Made by a program: the position numbers and the translations under genes
The notes under the pieces: model-generated
Databases searched by the model: none
Seen by the model: only the letters and a program-made list of their open reading frames with translations
Told to the model about the DNA's origin: nothing
DNA from: JBBSZK01 sp964428325
GTDB lineage: Archaea > Nanobdellota > Nanobdellia > Pacearchaeales > GW2011-AR1
NCBI GenBank assembly: GCA_964428325.1
Contig: CAYRXU010000004.1
Coordinates: 1 to 62,262, forward strand
Length of the DNA: 62,262 bases
Direction: 5' to 3'
In this document: positions 31,079 through 40,563 of the stretch, piece by piece
Position numbering within the stretch: position 1 is the first letter of the stretch
Layout of the letters: the number at the start of each line of letters is the position of its first letter

Positions 31079-32915
31079 GCGTTAGTAACAAGGCAGAAGC
31101 AAGTGATAATATCCACCAAATAAGTGCGCCGCGATCCTTCTCTTCCTCACGGCACTGTCGACAATCAGGACCTCCACAATCTGCTCCTGCTTCATTAATA
31201 TCCTTGATCATATTGTAACAATGTATAGGATAACGCTTGCCTGATTGCATCAACAACACGCGTAATGTTGGCAACTGATCATCAAAGATAACTTGTGCAA
31301 CTGGAGCAGACAACTGCTCGCTAATCAAGGCTACACCTTGCTCACCTGGAGCCAAAGGATTCTCACGGGTACCTTCGTATGGCGCAACGCTCACAACAGC
31401 CGAATCTCCTTGAACCCTAATCACAGTAACAGACAAATCATAGTTTCGATCGCCATCTAAATCAAAAACGCGCGTTTCCCCTTCAAGAACCTCTGCTTCC
31501 TGGGGTGTGCTTGAAACGCGGATGTGCACGCGCTTACCCTCAACATTCTGCACACTCACCGAATGATCACTGCCACGAACATTTACCACAATCTTTGCAT
31601 TCTCTTCAAGCTCGCGCGTGACGCTTCCATACAAAAGCAAATCCTGTTCAGTATATTCATGTACACGAGTACTATCAGCACGTACACCAGAACTTGCACG
31701 CGCCGTCTGTCGAGGTATAACTACAGGAATATCTGCTGGGCCGTCCAAGGTTGGACTATCATCAGCAATAGTGCTCAAATCAACCTTAAGACTTGGAACA
31801 ATACACAACTGAGTATCGGTAAAGGTGGTGCCACAAACTTCATCATAGCAAGTGCGCGACTGCACAAGCTCAGGCGTAGAACCCTCAAGAGAAACTAATC
31901 CCCCAAGTGAAGGGCTGCTACAAGCACTATAAGGGCCGCAAACAACTTCAACACCACATACACGATTCTCATCAGGATCGTCCACACCCGAAACACCTGG
32001 AGTAACGCCTGGCTTGACTTCCCCTTCTGGAGTAACTTCAGACTCAACAATAAAAGAACGTTCGGAAGTAGCAAAAGTCTCTTCCTTGTAAACGAAAGAG
32101 ATATGCAAATCAGCCCATTTACGTGGCGTAGTAAATGAGAACTTGCCCAAGTTAAGAGGTACTCGCATCTCGGGGTCAGAGAATCCTTCAACCTTTTCTG
32201 TATAAAGCGAACTGATGCGTGCAGCAGTACCTTGCTGTGTTAAGGAAACAAGAGAGAGATCAACATTCTGTCCCCGCAATTTAACTGATTCTATACGCCC
32301 GAATTTTCCTACAGGCAAGGTTACTTCAACATCTTCACCTGCGCGCAAAAGAAATAAGCGTTCTCCAGTGATTAGCTCTGAGATAACATTTGCAGTCGTG
32401 CTAGCTGATTCTCCTATCGTAACAGATTCTCCGGGAGAAGCGGTCTCGCCCCCTCCCTCTTCTTCAGGAACAGCACTCGAGACACTCACCGAAGGCACAT
32501 TATTGGAAGAATCAATAGGTTTTCTTCCTCCAGTAGATCTAGTTGTAGCCGGAGAGATATCAGACAAAGCCAACATAACCTCAACATAAGGAGCATATTC
32601 AACCAATTCGGCCTTATCAAGATAGGAAGGGTCTATAATGTCGCGCAAGGGCATCTGTTTAGTCAATGTATTGATACTCAAAACAACGTTACTATCTAAA
32701 GGCAAGATACCTGCATCCCCAACACGATAAAGAAACGTTCCTTCAATAGTTTCTCCGGCTAAAGCTTTCTCAATTACGAAATCACCAGCAACACGCCCAG
32801 TCAAGGTGAACTCAAAAAAAGCCACGCTTGCAACAAGCACAATGATAGCAAAGACCAAGCTAGCAATCAACACTCTGCGAGAAAAATCATGGCTAATGGC
32901 GCGCCTCTCTTCCAT
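31041..32915 (-). CDS. Surface protein with DLDGD domain and C-terminal anchor
   Basis: 624 residues. An N-terminal hydrophobic segment (about 15-34) is followed by LTGRVAGDF, a motif seen after the membrane segment in two other genes here. The body is beta-rich with a Ser/Gly/Glu linker (about 140-175) and a Cys-containing module (CGVEVVCGPYSACSS, CYDEVCGTTF). A domain near 440-530 contains ETRVFDLDGDRNYDL and is shared with the SGNH surface protein. The C-terminus has CGGPDCRQC and a final hydrophobic helix LIWWILSLASALLLTLIV. Probably anchored with its bulk outside the cell. Confidence 0.75.
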   Translation of the reverse strand: MEERRAISHDFSRRVLIASLVFAIIVLVASVAFFEFTLTGRVAGDFVIEKALAGETIEGTFLYRVGDAGILPLDSNVVLSINTLTKQMPLRDIIDPSYLDKAELVEYAPYVEVMLALSDISPATTRSTGGRKPIDSSNNVPSVSVSSAVPEEEGGGETASPGESVTIGESASTTANVISELITGERLFLLRAGEDVEVTLPVGKFGRIESVKLRGQNVDLSLVSLTQQGTAARISSLYTEKVEGFSDPEMRVPLNLGKFSFTTPRKWADLHISFVYKEETFATSERSFIVESEVTPEGEVKPGVTPGVSGVDDPDENRVCGVEVVCGPYSACSSPSLGGLVSLEGSTPELVQSRTCYDEVCGTTFTDTQLCIVPSLKVDLSTIADDSPTLDGPADIPVVIPRQTARASSGVRADSTRVHEYTEQDLLLYGSVTRELEENAKIVVNVRGSDHSVSVQNVEGKRVHIRVSSTPQEAEVLEGETRVFDLDGDRNYDLSVTVIRVQGDSAVVSVAPYEGTRENPLAPGEQGVALISEQLSAPVAQVIFDDQLPTLRVLLMQSGKRYPIHCYNMIKDINEAGADCGGPDCRQCREEEKDRGALIWWILSLASALLLTLIVRARMASVSP

Positions 32916-32991
32916 ATCCCAAAAAGCGGATTAAACTATATAATACTATCGAGGACGAGACCTTTATATACAACACAGAGGTATATCACTT

Positions 32992-33681
32992 ATGAAAAAG
33001 AGAGTGCTAGTTTTAAGTGTGGGGGGAAGCGTTATAATACCAGACAAAAAGAACGATGATTTCTTACTTCAACTGCGAACAACACTCAAAAAACACTATC
33101 GCACCCATAAATTTGTTCTTGTATGTGGTGGCGGATCAGTAGCCCGTGCTTACATCAACGTACTTGCAAAAGAACACAAAAGTCTCAAAGAACAATCAGA
33201 AGCAGGCATTCGAGCAACACGTATGAATGCGCAACTTGTCATGCAAGTCTTTGGTAAGGAAGCCAATGCGGAACTGCCCATGGATATGCGCTCAGTAAAA
33301 TCAGAGCTGGCAAAGAATAATGTTGTTGTCTGTGGCGCATTAAGATATGCCCCTAATCAAACATCAGACACAACGGCAGCCAAGCTAGCATCCTACCTCA
33401 AATCAGAATTCGTCAACCTCACCAATGTCCCGGGACTTTACACAAGCGATCCGAGAATACACAAAACAGCTAAACTCATTCCAACAATCTCATGGAAAGA
33501 CTTTGAAGAAAAAGCACACGCAATAACTTTCAAGCCTGGAGAACACTTTGTACTTGACCAAAAAGCAGCGACACTCATCAAGAAAAAAAAGATTCCAACT
33601 TATATTCTAGGAAAAGACGCTAAGAATCTAAACGCATTCCTTAAAAAAGCGCGATGGGTAGGAACATCCATAGTCGAATGA
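32992..33681 (+). CDS. pyrH: Archaeal UMP kinase (amino-acid kinase fold)
   Basis: 229 residues. LSVGGSVIIP is the N-terminal phosphate loop. LVCGGGSVARAYINVL, AGIRATRMNAQLV and DTTAAKLASYLKSEFVNLTN follow in the order of archaeal PyrH. It converts UMP to UDP in pyrimidine synthesis. A TATA-like TTTATATACAAC lies about 25 bases before ATG. The stop overlaps the start of the p30-like gene (ATGA). Confidence 0.93.
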   Translation: MKKRVLVLSVGGSVIIPDKKNDDFLLQLRTTLKKHYRTHKFVLVCGGGSVARAYINVLAKEHKSLKEQSEAGIRATRMNAQLVMQVFGKEANAELPMDMRSVKSELAKNNVVVCGALRYAPNQTSDTTAAKLASYLKSEFVNLTNVPGLYTSDPRIHKTAKLIPTISWKDFEEKAHAITFKPGEHFVLDQKAATLIKKKKIPTYILGKDAKNLNAFLKKARWVGTSIVE

Positions 33682-34049
33682 GATTAGCACACGCAAACGA
33701 AACAGAAAAAGCCAGAAAACTCATAGAGTCAAAATCCTGCGATATACTAGTCATAAACCTAGAAGGAAAGGACAGTATCAAAACCCTCAACACGGTCATT
33801 ACTCCATTTCTGGCACGAATTGCTAACGAAAACAAAGTTGCTATTGGCATTGATGTAAAAAAACTCAACGCCTTGCCGCCTACGGAAAGAGCAAGAGTGC
33901 TAGCAAGGTGGCGTGAAATCATAGCCTACTGCAGAAAAACAAACACAAAGATAGCAACGAACGTATCAAAGCACGAATCGCGAGCGCTCCTTATCTCACT
34001 GAGTGCTTCAACAACACAAGCCGCAAACGTTCTAACACAAGCTTTTTAA
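33678..34049 (+). CDS. RNase P p30-like protein (Rnp3), short form
   Basis: 123 residues from ATG 33678, which overlaps the pyrH stop as ATGA. KVAIGIDVKKLNALPPTERARVLARW and EIIAYCRKTNTKIATNVS match the C-terminal half of archaeal RNase P protein 3 (p30, a TIM-barrel of the PHP type, usually 210-240 residues). The N-terminal half is reduced. If functional it would assist tRNA 5' processing. The RNase P RNA is not clearly identified in this window. Confidence 0.7.
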   Translation: MRLAHANETEKARKLIESKSCDILVINLEGKDSIKTLNTVITPFLARIANENKVAIGIDVKKLNALPPTERARVLARWREIIAYCRKTNTKIATNVSKHESRALLISLSASTTQAANVLTQAF

Positions 34050-34071
34050 TCATTCTCCATCTCCTAACCCT

Positions 34072-35577
34072 ATGAAGGAAATCAAAGACTCCCTCTCACC
34101 AATTGAGAGAAAAATTCTGCCATTTATCGCACTACCTTTGGACAAAATACAGGAAAAGGCGAAGCTAGATGAAACTTCAGTCATCCGAGCCCTCAAGTTC
34201 CTTGCAAACAAAAAGCTAATCGACCTCATCCAAAAGCAGACTCAGACTATTGATCTTGGGGTAAACGGAGTGTATTATAAAAAACACCACTTACCAGAAC
34301 GTGTCCTCATTCACACATTGGAAAAGCATCCACGCATCACACTTGAGGAAGCTGAAAAACACTCTGGTCTTTCGTCGAACGAATTCAAGGCAGCCCTCGG
34401 TGCACTCAAACGCAAAGCCCTTCTAGACATAACCAACAACAAAATGATCCTAAAGGGAAAACATGAAGAGCTCATGCATAAGTTCCCTGAAGAAAAACTT
34501 CTCGAGCGGCTCCCTAAAGTTAAAGAAGATTTGACAGATGAAGAACGCTATGCCTATGAACTTCTCAAAAGCAGAAAAGACATTATTGAGATCATAGAAA
34601 AGCAAGAACTTACATATAAACCAACGGCGCTAGGTACAAAACTCCTTGCAGAAAAACTCGAGGATAGTGATCTTATAGAAGAAGTCACACCAGAGTTAAT
34701 CAAATCAGGAACAGACAACAAACAATTCAGAAAATACGACATACAATCGCAAGGTCCAAAACTACACGGGGGCAAGAGGCACTTTGTAAATGAAGGACGC
34801 GCATTCGCAAAAAGAATTTGGACAGAACTTGGATTCAAAGAAATGACAGGGCCTTCAATAGATAGCTCGTTTTGGATATTCGATGCGCTATTTACAGCAC
34901 AAGACCACCCCGTAAGAGAAATGCAAGACACATTCTACATAAAGAATAATTCAACAGACCTGCCACAGGATGCAAAAATCATCGCACGCGTTCAACAAGC
35001 TCATGAGAAAGGTATCGCAGATAGCAAGGGTTGGAACTACATATGGAACAAAGAACAAGCCAAACACCTTGCACTCAGAACTCACACAACCTCTCTATCA
35101 GCACGCACCCTCGCATCTCTCAAACAAAGCGACCTACCAGCAAAATACTTCGCCATTGGCAAAGCATTCCGTAATGAAACTATTGACTGGTCTCACGGAA
35201 TAGAATTTTATCAAACGGAAGGGATAGTCGCGAGTAAAGATGTCAACTTCAGGCATCTCCTAGGTTATTTGAAGATATTCTACAAGAAGATGGGCTTCGA
35301 AAAAATAAGATTTAGACCAAGCTTCTTCCCTTATACAGAACCATCAGTAGAAATCGATGTATTCCATAAAGAAAAGGGTGTATGGCTTGAGCTCGGTGGG
35401 GCAGGCATGCTGAGGCCAGAAGTAACCGCTGCGCTTATGGGAACAACAGTGCCTGTGCTAGCATGGGGACAAGGCCTAGATCGCATCATCATGGACGCAT
35501 ATGCCATCAAAGACCTCAGAGAACTCTATAACAACGACCTCAACACATTAAGAAACAAAAAGGCGGCGCTCATATAA
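34072..35577 (+). CDS. pheS: Phenylalanyl-tRNA synthetase alpha subunit
   Basis: 501 residues, archaeal/eukaryotic type. The N-terminal winged-helix modules (about 1-230) bind tRNA. The class II catalytic core follows with motif 1 near GPSIDSSFWIFDALFTAQDHP, motif 2 KYFAIGKAFRNETIDWSHGI and motif 3 GQGLDRIIMDAY. Its stop overlaps the pheT start by one base (TAATGG). Confidence 0.96.
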   Translation: MKEIKDSLSPIERKILPFIALPLDKIQEKAKLDETSVIRALKFLANKKLIDLIQKQTQTIDLGVNGVYYKKHHLPERVLIHTLEKHPRITLEEAEKHSGLSSNEFKAALGALKRKALLDITNNKMILKGKHEELMHKFPEEKLLERLPKVKEDLTDEERYAYELLKSRKDIIEIIEKQELTYKPTALGTKLLAEKLEDSDLIEEVTPELIKSGTDNKQFRKYDIQSQGPKLHGGKRHFVNEGRAFAKRIWTELGFKEMTGPSIDSSFWIFDALFTAQDHPVREMQDTFYIKNNSTDLPQDAKIIARVQQAHEKGIADSKGWNYIWNKEQAKHLALRTHTTSLSARTLASLKQSDLPAKYFAIGKAFRNETIDWSHGIEFYQTEGIVASKDVNFRHLLGYLKIFYKKMGFEKIRFRPSFFPYTEPSVEIDVFHKEKGVWLELGGAGMLRPEVTAALMGTTVPVLAWGQGLDRIIMDAYAIKDLRELYNNDLNTLRNKKAALI

Positions 35578-37202
35578 TGGCAAAATTAAAGTTCTCGCGA
35601 ACACTTATGGAACAGCACATCAAGCTGGACAACGCAACACTTGCGCAATTCAATCTATTCGGAACCCCTCTAGAATCATTGAGTGATGACGAGGTCGAAC
35701 TAGAAATATCCGCAAACCGAGCAGACCTTTTCTCAACCTACGGATTCCTACGAGCATTCCAAGCATACCAAGGAAAAAACACAGGCCTTCGCACCTATAA
35801 AGTAAATCGTGAAAGCAAGCCAGCATACAAAGTCATAGTTGACAAGAGCGTAAAATCCGTAAGACCTCACACCGTATGCGCCATAGTCACCAACCTCAAA
35901 CTCACAGAAATAAACCTAAAAGAAATTATCAACTTACAAGAAAAACTCCACCTTACAATAGGTCGTCAAAGAAAGAAATGTGCTATCGGAGTCTATCCAT
36001 TAGATAAGATAACATTCCCAGTAAAATATGAAGCTCGCAAGCCAGCAGACATAATTTTCATACCGCTTGGGGAATCGAGACCACTTTCAGCACAACAAAT
36101 CTTGCAAAAACATCCAACCGGCAAAACCTATGCACACTTGCTCGAAAAAGAAGAAAAATATCCTATATTCGTAGACGCAAAAAAGCAAATCCTATCAATG
36201 CCTCCAATCATCAATAGCCAAGAAACAGGCCAGGCCACAGTAAAGACAAATGCACTTTTCGTAGAATGCTCTGGTTATGACATCCCAACTCTCAATGCGG
36301 TTCTCTCAGTAATTGTAGCCACACTTGCTGAAATGGGCGGATCGATAGAAGCGGTAGAAATACAAGACGACCGCAAACACATAACGCCAGAACTCAAACC
36401 TCAGAAAATAAAGATAAGCAGGGAATCCATAGAAAAAACGCTCGGCCTAACCTTATCAGAGAAAGAAATAGAAAAGCTCCTGGCGCGCATGGGACACACA
36501 TACACAAAAGGAACGGTGCAGTACAGCGCAGCACGAACAGACATCCTCCATGAAATAGACATCATAGAAGATATAGCGATTGCTTATGGTTATGATAATC
36601 TTATCCCCCTAGTACCTCAAGTTCCAGGAGAAGGAGAAGAATCACATACTGCAAAGATCGATGCAAAAATCATAGAAATGCTCACAGGTCTAGGATTCAT
36701 AGAAACCTCTTCCCTGCACTTCGTAACAGCTGAAGAAGTCACACACGAAGAGCAAAAGCAGCTCCTAGAACTAGAAAGCCCGAGAACAGAGTACGCATAT
36801 CTAAGACCCAATCTAATCATCCCAACGCTCAGAACACTTTCGCACAACCTCCATGCAGAATACCCTCAAAAAATATGCGAGACAGGCACCGTCTTTGTGA
36901 AGCACAATGATGAAATTAAAGAGACACCTCGCCTAATCATCGCCCACTCCCCTGCAAATTTCACAACCGTAAAGCAAGCGCTCGATTACATTTTCCGCAT
37001 GCTCAACATCCAATACACAGTTGAAGAAACAAAAGTCCAAGGTTGCATTGATGGTCGTACAGCTTCAATCCACATCGATAACAAACGTATCGGCTTCCTA
37101 GGAGAAATTCATCCGAAAACACTTCGCGATTGGCACCTCAAAATGCCCCTAGCACTCGCAGAACTCGACCTTACTCACATCTATGAGAAATTGATAAGGT
37201 AA
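35577..37202 (+). CDS. pheT: Phenylalanyl-tRNA synthetase beta subunit
   Basis: 541 residues, archaeal length. It includes VELEISANRADLFSTYGFLR (B1 domain), a B3/B4-like region (about 90-270) and the B5 domain with LGLTLSEKEIEKLLARMG. DIIEDIAIAYGYDNLIP and a catalytic-like C-terminal domain with GFLGEIHPKTLRDWHL also match. Pairs with PheS as an (alpha-beta)2 enzyme. One base separates its stop from the convergent surface-protein gene. Confidence 0.95.
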   Translation: MAKLKFSRTLMEQHIKLDNATLAQFNLFGTPLESLSDDEVELEISANRADLFSTYGFLRAFQAYQGKNTGLRTYKVNRESKPAYKVIVDKSVKSVRPHTVCAIVTNLKLTEINLKEIINLQEKLHLTIGRQRKKCAIGVYPLDKITFPVKYEARKPADIIFIPLGESRPLSAQQILQKHPTGKTYAHLLEKEEKYPIFVDAKKQILSMPPIINSQETGQATVKTNALFVECSGYDIPTLNAVLSVIVATLAEMGGSIEAVEIQDDRKHITPELKPQKIKISRESIEKTLGLTLSEKEIEKLLARMGHTYTKGTVQYSAARTDILHEIDIIEDIAIAYGYDNLIPLVPQVPGEGEESHTAKIDAKIIEMLTGLGFIETSSLHFVTAEEVTHEEQKQLLELESPRTEYAYLRPNLIIPTLRTLSHNLHAEYPQKICETGTVFVKHNDEIKETPRLIIAHSPANFTTVKQALDYIFRMLNIQYTVEETKVQGCIDGRTASIHIDNKRIGFLGEIHPKTLRDWHLKMPLALAELDLTHIYEKLIR

Positions 37203-37203
37203 A

Positions 37204-39681
37204 TCATCTCTTATTCTTAAGGAAATAAACAATCAGAGATATCACCACAACCAAAACAGCAACAATAACAGCCAACAAAAGAAAAGAATTGCTGCTTTCA
37301 TCTTGATCAAGTAATTCTTGTGTGACTGTTTGATTTTGGACAGGAGAAACAACAGGAGCTTGTTGAACGAAGATACGCGCTGTGCTACCTTGAACACCAT
37401 CATACCTAAGGATCAAATCTTTTTCACTGTCTCCGTCTAGATCAATATGTTCAGTGTTTCCTCGGCTTAATGTGATGTCCAAGGGGTCAGACCTAATTGT
37501 AATCGAAGCCGAATCAGCAGTGTAAGCATTGAGAATAATAGTATGTGAAACATTACGTACCTTGAATCGATAAACCCCATTAACATATAATGAACCAGTG
37601 TAACCTGAAGATAAATCCGATTCTGAAATAATCTGCGGGGCAAGTTCTCTTGCTCTCCTGGCCGCAGCCCCCCCACCAGTTTGTTCAGAATCATTTTCCT
37701 CAGTTGAATTATCTGATAAGGGAAGAGTGCCAAGAAAACTAAACAAATTACTGAAGATAGTTTCGCTAGTTTCACCAGTAGAAGTGGTCAAAGTCCAATT
37801 AAGATCGTAGGTCCCATTCTGTGTAGGAGTAAATTCATTATAAAATCCGTTATAGCTGAAACCCCTAAATGCTCGTTCATATACCAATTTAGCAATTATC
37901 ATTCTACCATCATCGTTAGGATGAATTCCATCAACATAGTAAGTCAAGTTCGCAGAACAGTTATTTGAATTCTTCAAAGTACTATTGAAAACATCAGCAT
38001 ATCCTTTTATTATTCCTGTCGCGTTAGGCCCTTCATAATGATTTCTCCAAGCCTCATTTATCTGATAAATCCTAGTACAAATACTTTCATTGAAATGTGG
38101 AGTAACACCAACTACATAGAGAGAAACATTTCTCTGGTAGGCCAAATCTACAATAGATGAAATATTAGCAAGGATGCTATCCATATCAAGAGTTGGAGTG
38201 TTAGCATCGTTGACACCGCAGTTCATCAAAGCCTTGGTATTGTTAGTAGAGTTCGCAACAAATGAAGCATACACCTGAGAACACTTATATCCCCCAACAG
38301 AGTATTGTAAGCTAGAATTCTGATAAAGATCTGTCTGAGTGTAACCATCTAAAAATCTAGGCCATGCGCCAGTATCCCCTTGGCCCATAATACTATCCCC
38401 GAACCTACCAGACCAATCTGAAGGATTAAAGAAACCGCGCCAAGTCTGATTACCTAAAAGCTGCCAAGAAGAAGTACTGCTAGTTCTATAATACAGCCTT
38501 GCTTGCAAAAGACTATTGTTTAAGATACCGATCGTATTGCCATAAAATGAGTTGGTAGGAAGTATGGCTGAATAAGACTTATTCACACCGTAGCCATAAG
38601 AATTATTACTAAAGCTGGAATTTACCTGATAAAAGTAAGGGCCTGAATTGAGGGCAGTAATAGTTCTCGTCTCTGTCGAGGTCACATTACCGCTCTGGTT
38701 TACCACATATGCAGTAAAGAACTTTGTTCCATTAGTCTGAGTAAAAATTGGAGAGCCTATAAAATCAGAATTCGCAGCAGAAGCATAATCATAGAGAGCA
38801 TTAATCTCTCCGGAAACTAGAGGTCTTGAGAACAACATGAATTCATCGTAATAAGCCTGAAAAGAAGGAATCCCTCCGAATGGATTTCCTATGTAAAAGC
38901 TGATACCTGAACGATTAATACAGTTTATAGGACCGCAAGACATTCTAAATGGAAAGTGATTGCCTCCTCTTAAAACACCATTAACATAGAGTTTTACATC
39001 CTCATTGTAATGTACTATGGCCACATGAGTCCAGGTTCCATTAGGCCATAAATAAGTGTTATTCTCAAGTCCAGGACTTCCGGACCTTAATACTAAACTG
39101 CTAATCGCTCCTCCTGCAGGTGCCCCATACGCCTGGTTTAGTCTTTGTCCATCGCCTGTTGTTGCATTGTTAAAACGCCAGTAAGTACCATTATAAGCTC
39201 CATTTATCGTGCCTGCAATTACTCCCCCGTCATTTGGGTAAAGGGGCATTAGCCATACAGATAGGGTATATCCCTTGTAAGGATCTATAATTCCAGAAAT
39301 ATTAGCAGGCAAGGTTAATTTAGCAAGAGAGTAGTTTAGAAGAAGAGATCCGTTTCCAAATTTGAATACGGCATTATTTAATGTAGCATTGCTCTGATTT
39401 GTAACTGTCAGCCCATAAGTAGACGAATCAACATAGTTTCCGTCAAACTTAAGCCATACGCGCAAATCTCTATTGAAATCTAGAAAACCGTATCCCCTAC
39501 TAGAATCATCAAAGGACTCCTGGCCCCAACCTACCACAATAGGAACAGAAGTATTTGAAGCATTTGTAGGGGTAGAAGAATCAAATGTCGGTGCAAATGC
39601 AGCACTTGCGTTTGACAAAGAGAAAACAATAGCTAGAAATAACAAAAATGTAAACTTCTCGCCTCTTCTCTTCATTTTCAC
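37204..39681 (-). CDS. Cell-surface SGNH hydrolase with LamG-like and DLDGD domains
   Basis: 825 residues. Signal-like segment (about 9-28: FTFLLFLAIVFSLSNASAAF). A concanavalin/LamG-like beta sandwich (about 70-300) includes KLYVNGVLRGG and a final YYDEFMLFSRPLVSGEI. The SGNH hydrolase domain (about 420-650) has FGDS 427-430, GVND and DGIHPND, so the Ser, Gly, Asn and Asp/His sites are all visible. A C-terminal DLDGD domain (near 747) and membrane helix (about 795-818) with a basic end follow. Asn-x-Ser/Thr sites are very frequent, suggesting heavy N-glycosylation. Role inferred: cleavage of ester groups on glycans at the surface. Confidence 0.85.
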   Translation of the reverse strand: MKMKRRGEKFTFLLFLAIVFSLSNASAAFAPTFDSSTPTNASNTSVPIVVGWGQESFDDSSRGYGFLDFNRDLRVWLKFDGNYVDSSTYGLTVTNQSNATLNNAVFKFGNGSLLLNYSLAKLTLPANISGIIDPYKGYTLSVWLMPLYPNDGGVIAGTINGAYNGTYWRFNNATTGDGQRLNQAYGAPAGGAISSLVLRSGSPGLENNTYLWPNGTWTHVAIVHYNEDVKLYVNGVLRGGNHFPFRMSCGPINCINRSGISFYIGNPFGGIPSFQAYYDEFMLFSRPLVSGEINALYDYASAANSDFIGSPIFTQTNGTKFFTAYVVNQSGNVTSTETRTITALNSGPYFYQVNSSFSNNSYGYGVNKSYSAILPTNSFYGNTIGILNNSLLQARLYYRTSSTSSWQLLGNQTWRGFFNPSDWSGRFGDSIMGQGDTGAWPRFLDGYTQTDLYQNSSLQYSVGGYKCSQVYASFVANSTNNTKALMNCGVNDANTPTLDMDSILANISSIVDLAYQRNVSLYVVGVTPHFNESICTRIYQINEAWRNHYEGPNATGIIKGYADVFNSTLKNSNNCSANLTYYVDGIHPNDDGRMIIAKLVYERAFRGFSYNGFYNEFTPTQNGTYDLNWTLTTSTGETSETIFSNLFSFLGTLPLSDNSTEENDSEQTGGGAAARRARELAPQIISESDLSSGYTGSLYVNGVYRFKVRNVSHTIILNAYTADSASITIRSDPLDITLSRGNTEHIDLDGDSEKDLILRYDGVQGSTARIFVQQAPVVSPVQNQTVTQELLDQDESSNSFLLLAVIVAVLVVVISLIVYFLKNKR

Positions 39682-39775
39682 AGAAGACCATACTCCTATT
39701 TAAACATGACCCCTAAATTAGAAGTCCAACCTTAATCCATAATAATTCCCAAGCTAGAAACCGATAAAATAATTA

Positions 39776-39848
39776 AGCCTCTGCCGTGATTTGAACACGG
39801 GACCTCAACATTACCAATGTTGCGCTCTAACCGCTGAGCTACAGAGGC
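39776..39848 (-). tRNA. tRNA-Thr (GGU)
   Basis: On the minus strand acceptor GCCTCTG/CAGAGGC pairs fully. Anticodon arm CAACA-TTGGTAA-TGTTG gives anticodon GGT. T-arm loop TTCAAAT. Position 73 is T, usual for archaeal tRNA-Thr. No intron. Confidence 0.96.
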
Positions 39849-39880
39849 ATACACGTTTACTATAAATTCGCTATAAAAAT

Positions 39881-40117
39881 CTATCTTAATCCTTCAACAG
39901 TCTTATTCACGCCGAACTCAGAGTCAGGCAGCCATTCAGCACGTACAACATACCCAGTCAAATAAATTGCCTTATCATAAAACCCAGAAAGCCACGATAA
40001 GTACAAATTGAAGAAAACTTCTCTATCTTGAGAATCATGTAATGCGAGAGCATTATTACTAATGATAAGCAAAGCGGAAAGTACCAGTACCTTAACTAGA
40101 ATAATCGAGCTCTTCAT
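39881..40117 (-). CDS. Small exported protein, paralogue of the upstream gene
   Basis: 78 residues. Signal-like N-terminus (IILVKVLVLSALLIISNNALA). The mature part contains YLSWLSGFYDKAIYLTGYVV followed by RAEWLPDSE. The same pattern, YLSWLGAFFGNFAEITGHAV then NLDWSLSNS, occurs in the upstream gene. Function unknown. Starts overlap by four bases, so the two are co-translated. Confidence 0.65.
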   Translation of the reverse strand: MKSSIILVKVLVLSALLIISNNALALHDSQDREVFFNLYLSWLSGFYDKAIYLTGYVVRAEWLPDSEFGVNKTVEGLR

Positions 40118-40416
40118 CGTCCGATAGTAGAATTACTCAAGCTCCAATCAAGATTAACAGCATGTCCAGTAATCTCTGCGAAATTACCAAAGAAAGCTCC
40201 AAGCCAACTCAAGTAGACCTTGCCAAAAGATACAAATCCATCAAAAGAGCTGAAGTTCGGCTCACTCACTGCGCCAACATAAATGACAGTAAATACAAAA
40301 AAGAGTGCCGCGCCAACAAGTACATACGACCACACGTTCTGTCCAATGTTCGTCGCCTTAACAAACACAACAAGAGCTACAAAAATCAACACTAAAAGTA
40401 TCCATCCAACAGCCAT
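40114..40416 (-). CDS. Small two-helix membrane protein
   Basis: 100 residues with two transmembrane helices (about 3-20 and 29-50) and an exported tail. The tail carries the YLSWL...TG...W motif shared with the downstream gene. No family recognised. TATA-like TTTATAGAAAATC lies upstream on the minus strand. The duplicated motif suggests a heteromeric membrane pair. Confidence 0.65.
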   Translation of the reverse strand: MAVGWILLVLIFVALVVFVKATNIGQNVWSYVLVGAALFFVFTVIYVGAVSEPNFSSFDGFVSFGKVYLSWLGAFFGNFAEITGHAVNLDWSLSNSTIGR

Positions 40417-40490
40417 ACAGAAAACTAGGCGATTTTCTATAAATAGCTTTCGGGCAACATTTTTAAGCCCTCAAAAACACCCATAACCAT

Positions 40491-40563
40491 AGCCCCGTCG
40501 TATAGTGGTCAAGTATAATGGCCTCTGGCGCCGTAGACCCCGGTTCGAATCCGGGCGGGGCTA
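40491..40563 (+). tRNA. tRNA-Gln (CUG)
   Basis: Acceptor AGCCCCG/CGGGGCT pairs fully, D arm GTAT/TATA, anticodon arm ATGGC-CTCTGGC-GCCGT with anticodon CTG, T arm CCCGG-TTCGAAT-CCGGG, A73. No intron. A structured trailer follows. Confidence 0.95.
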
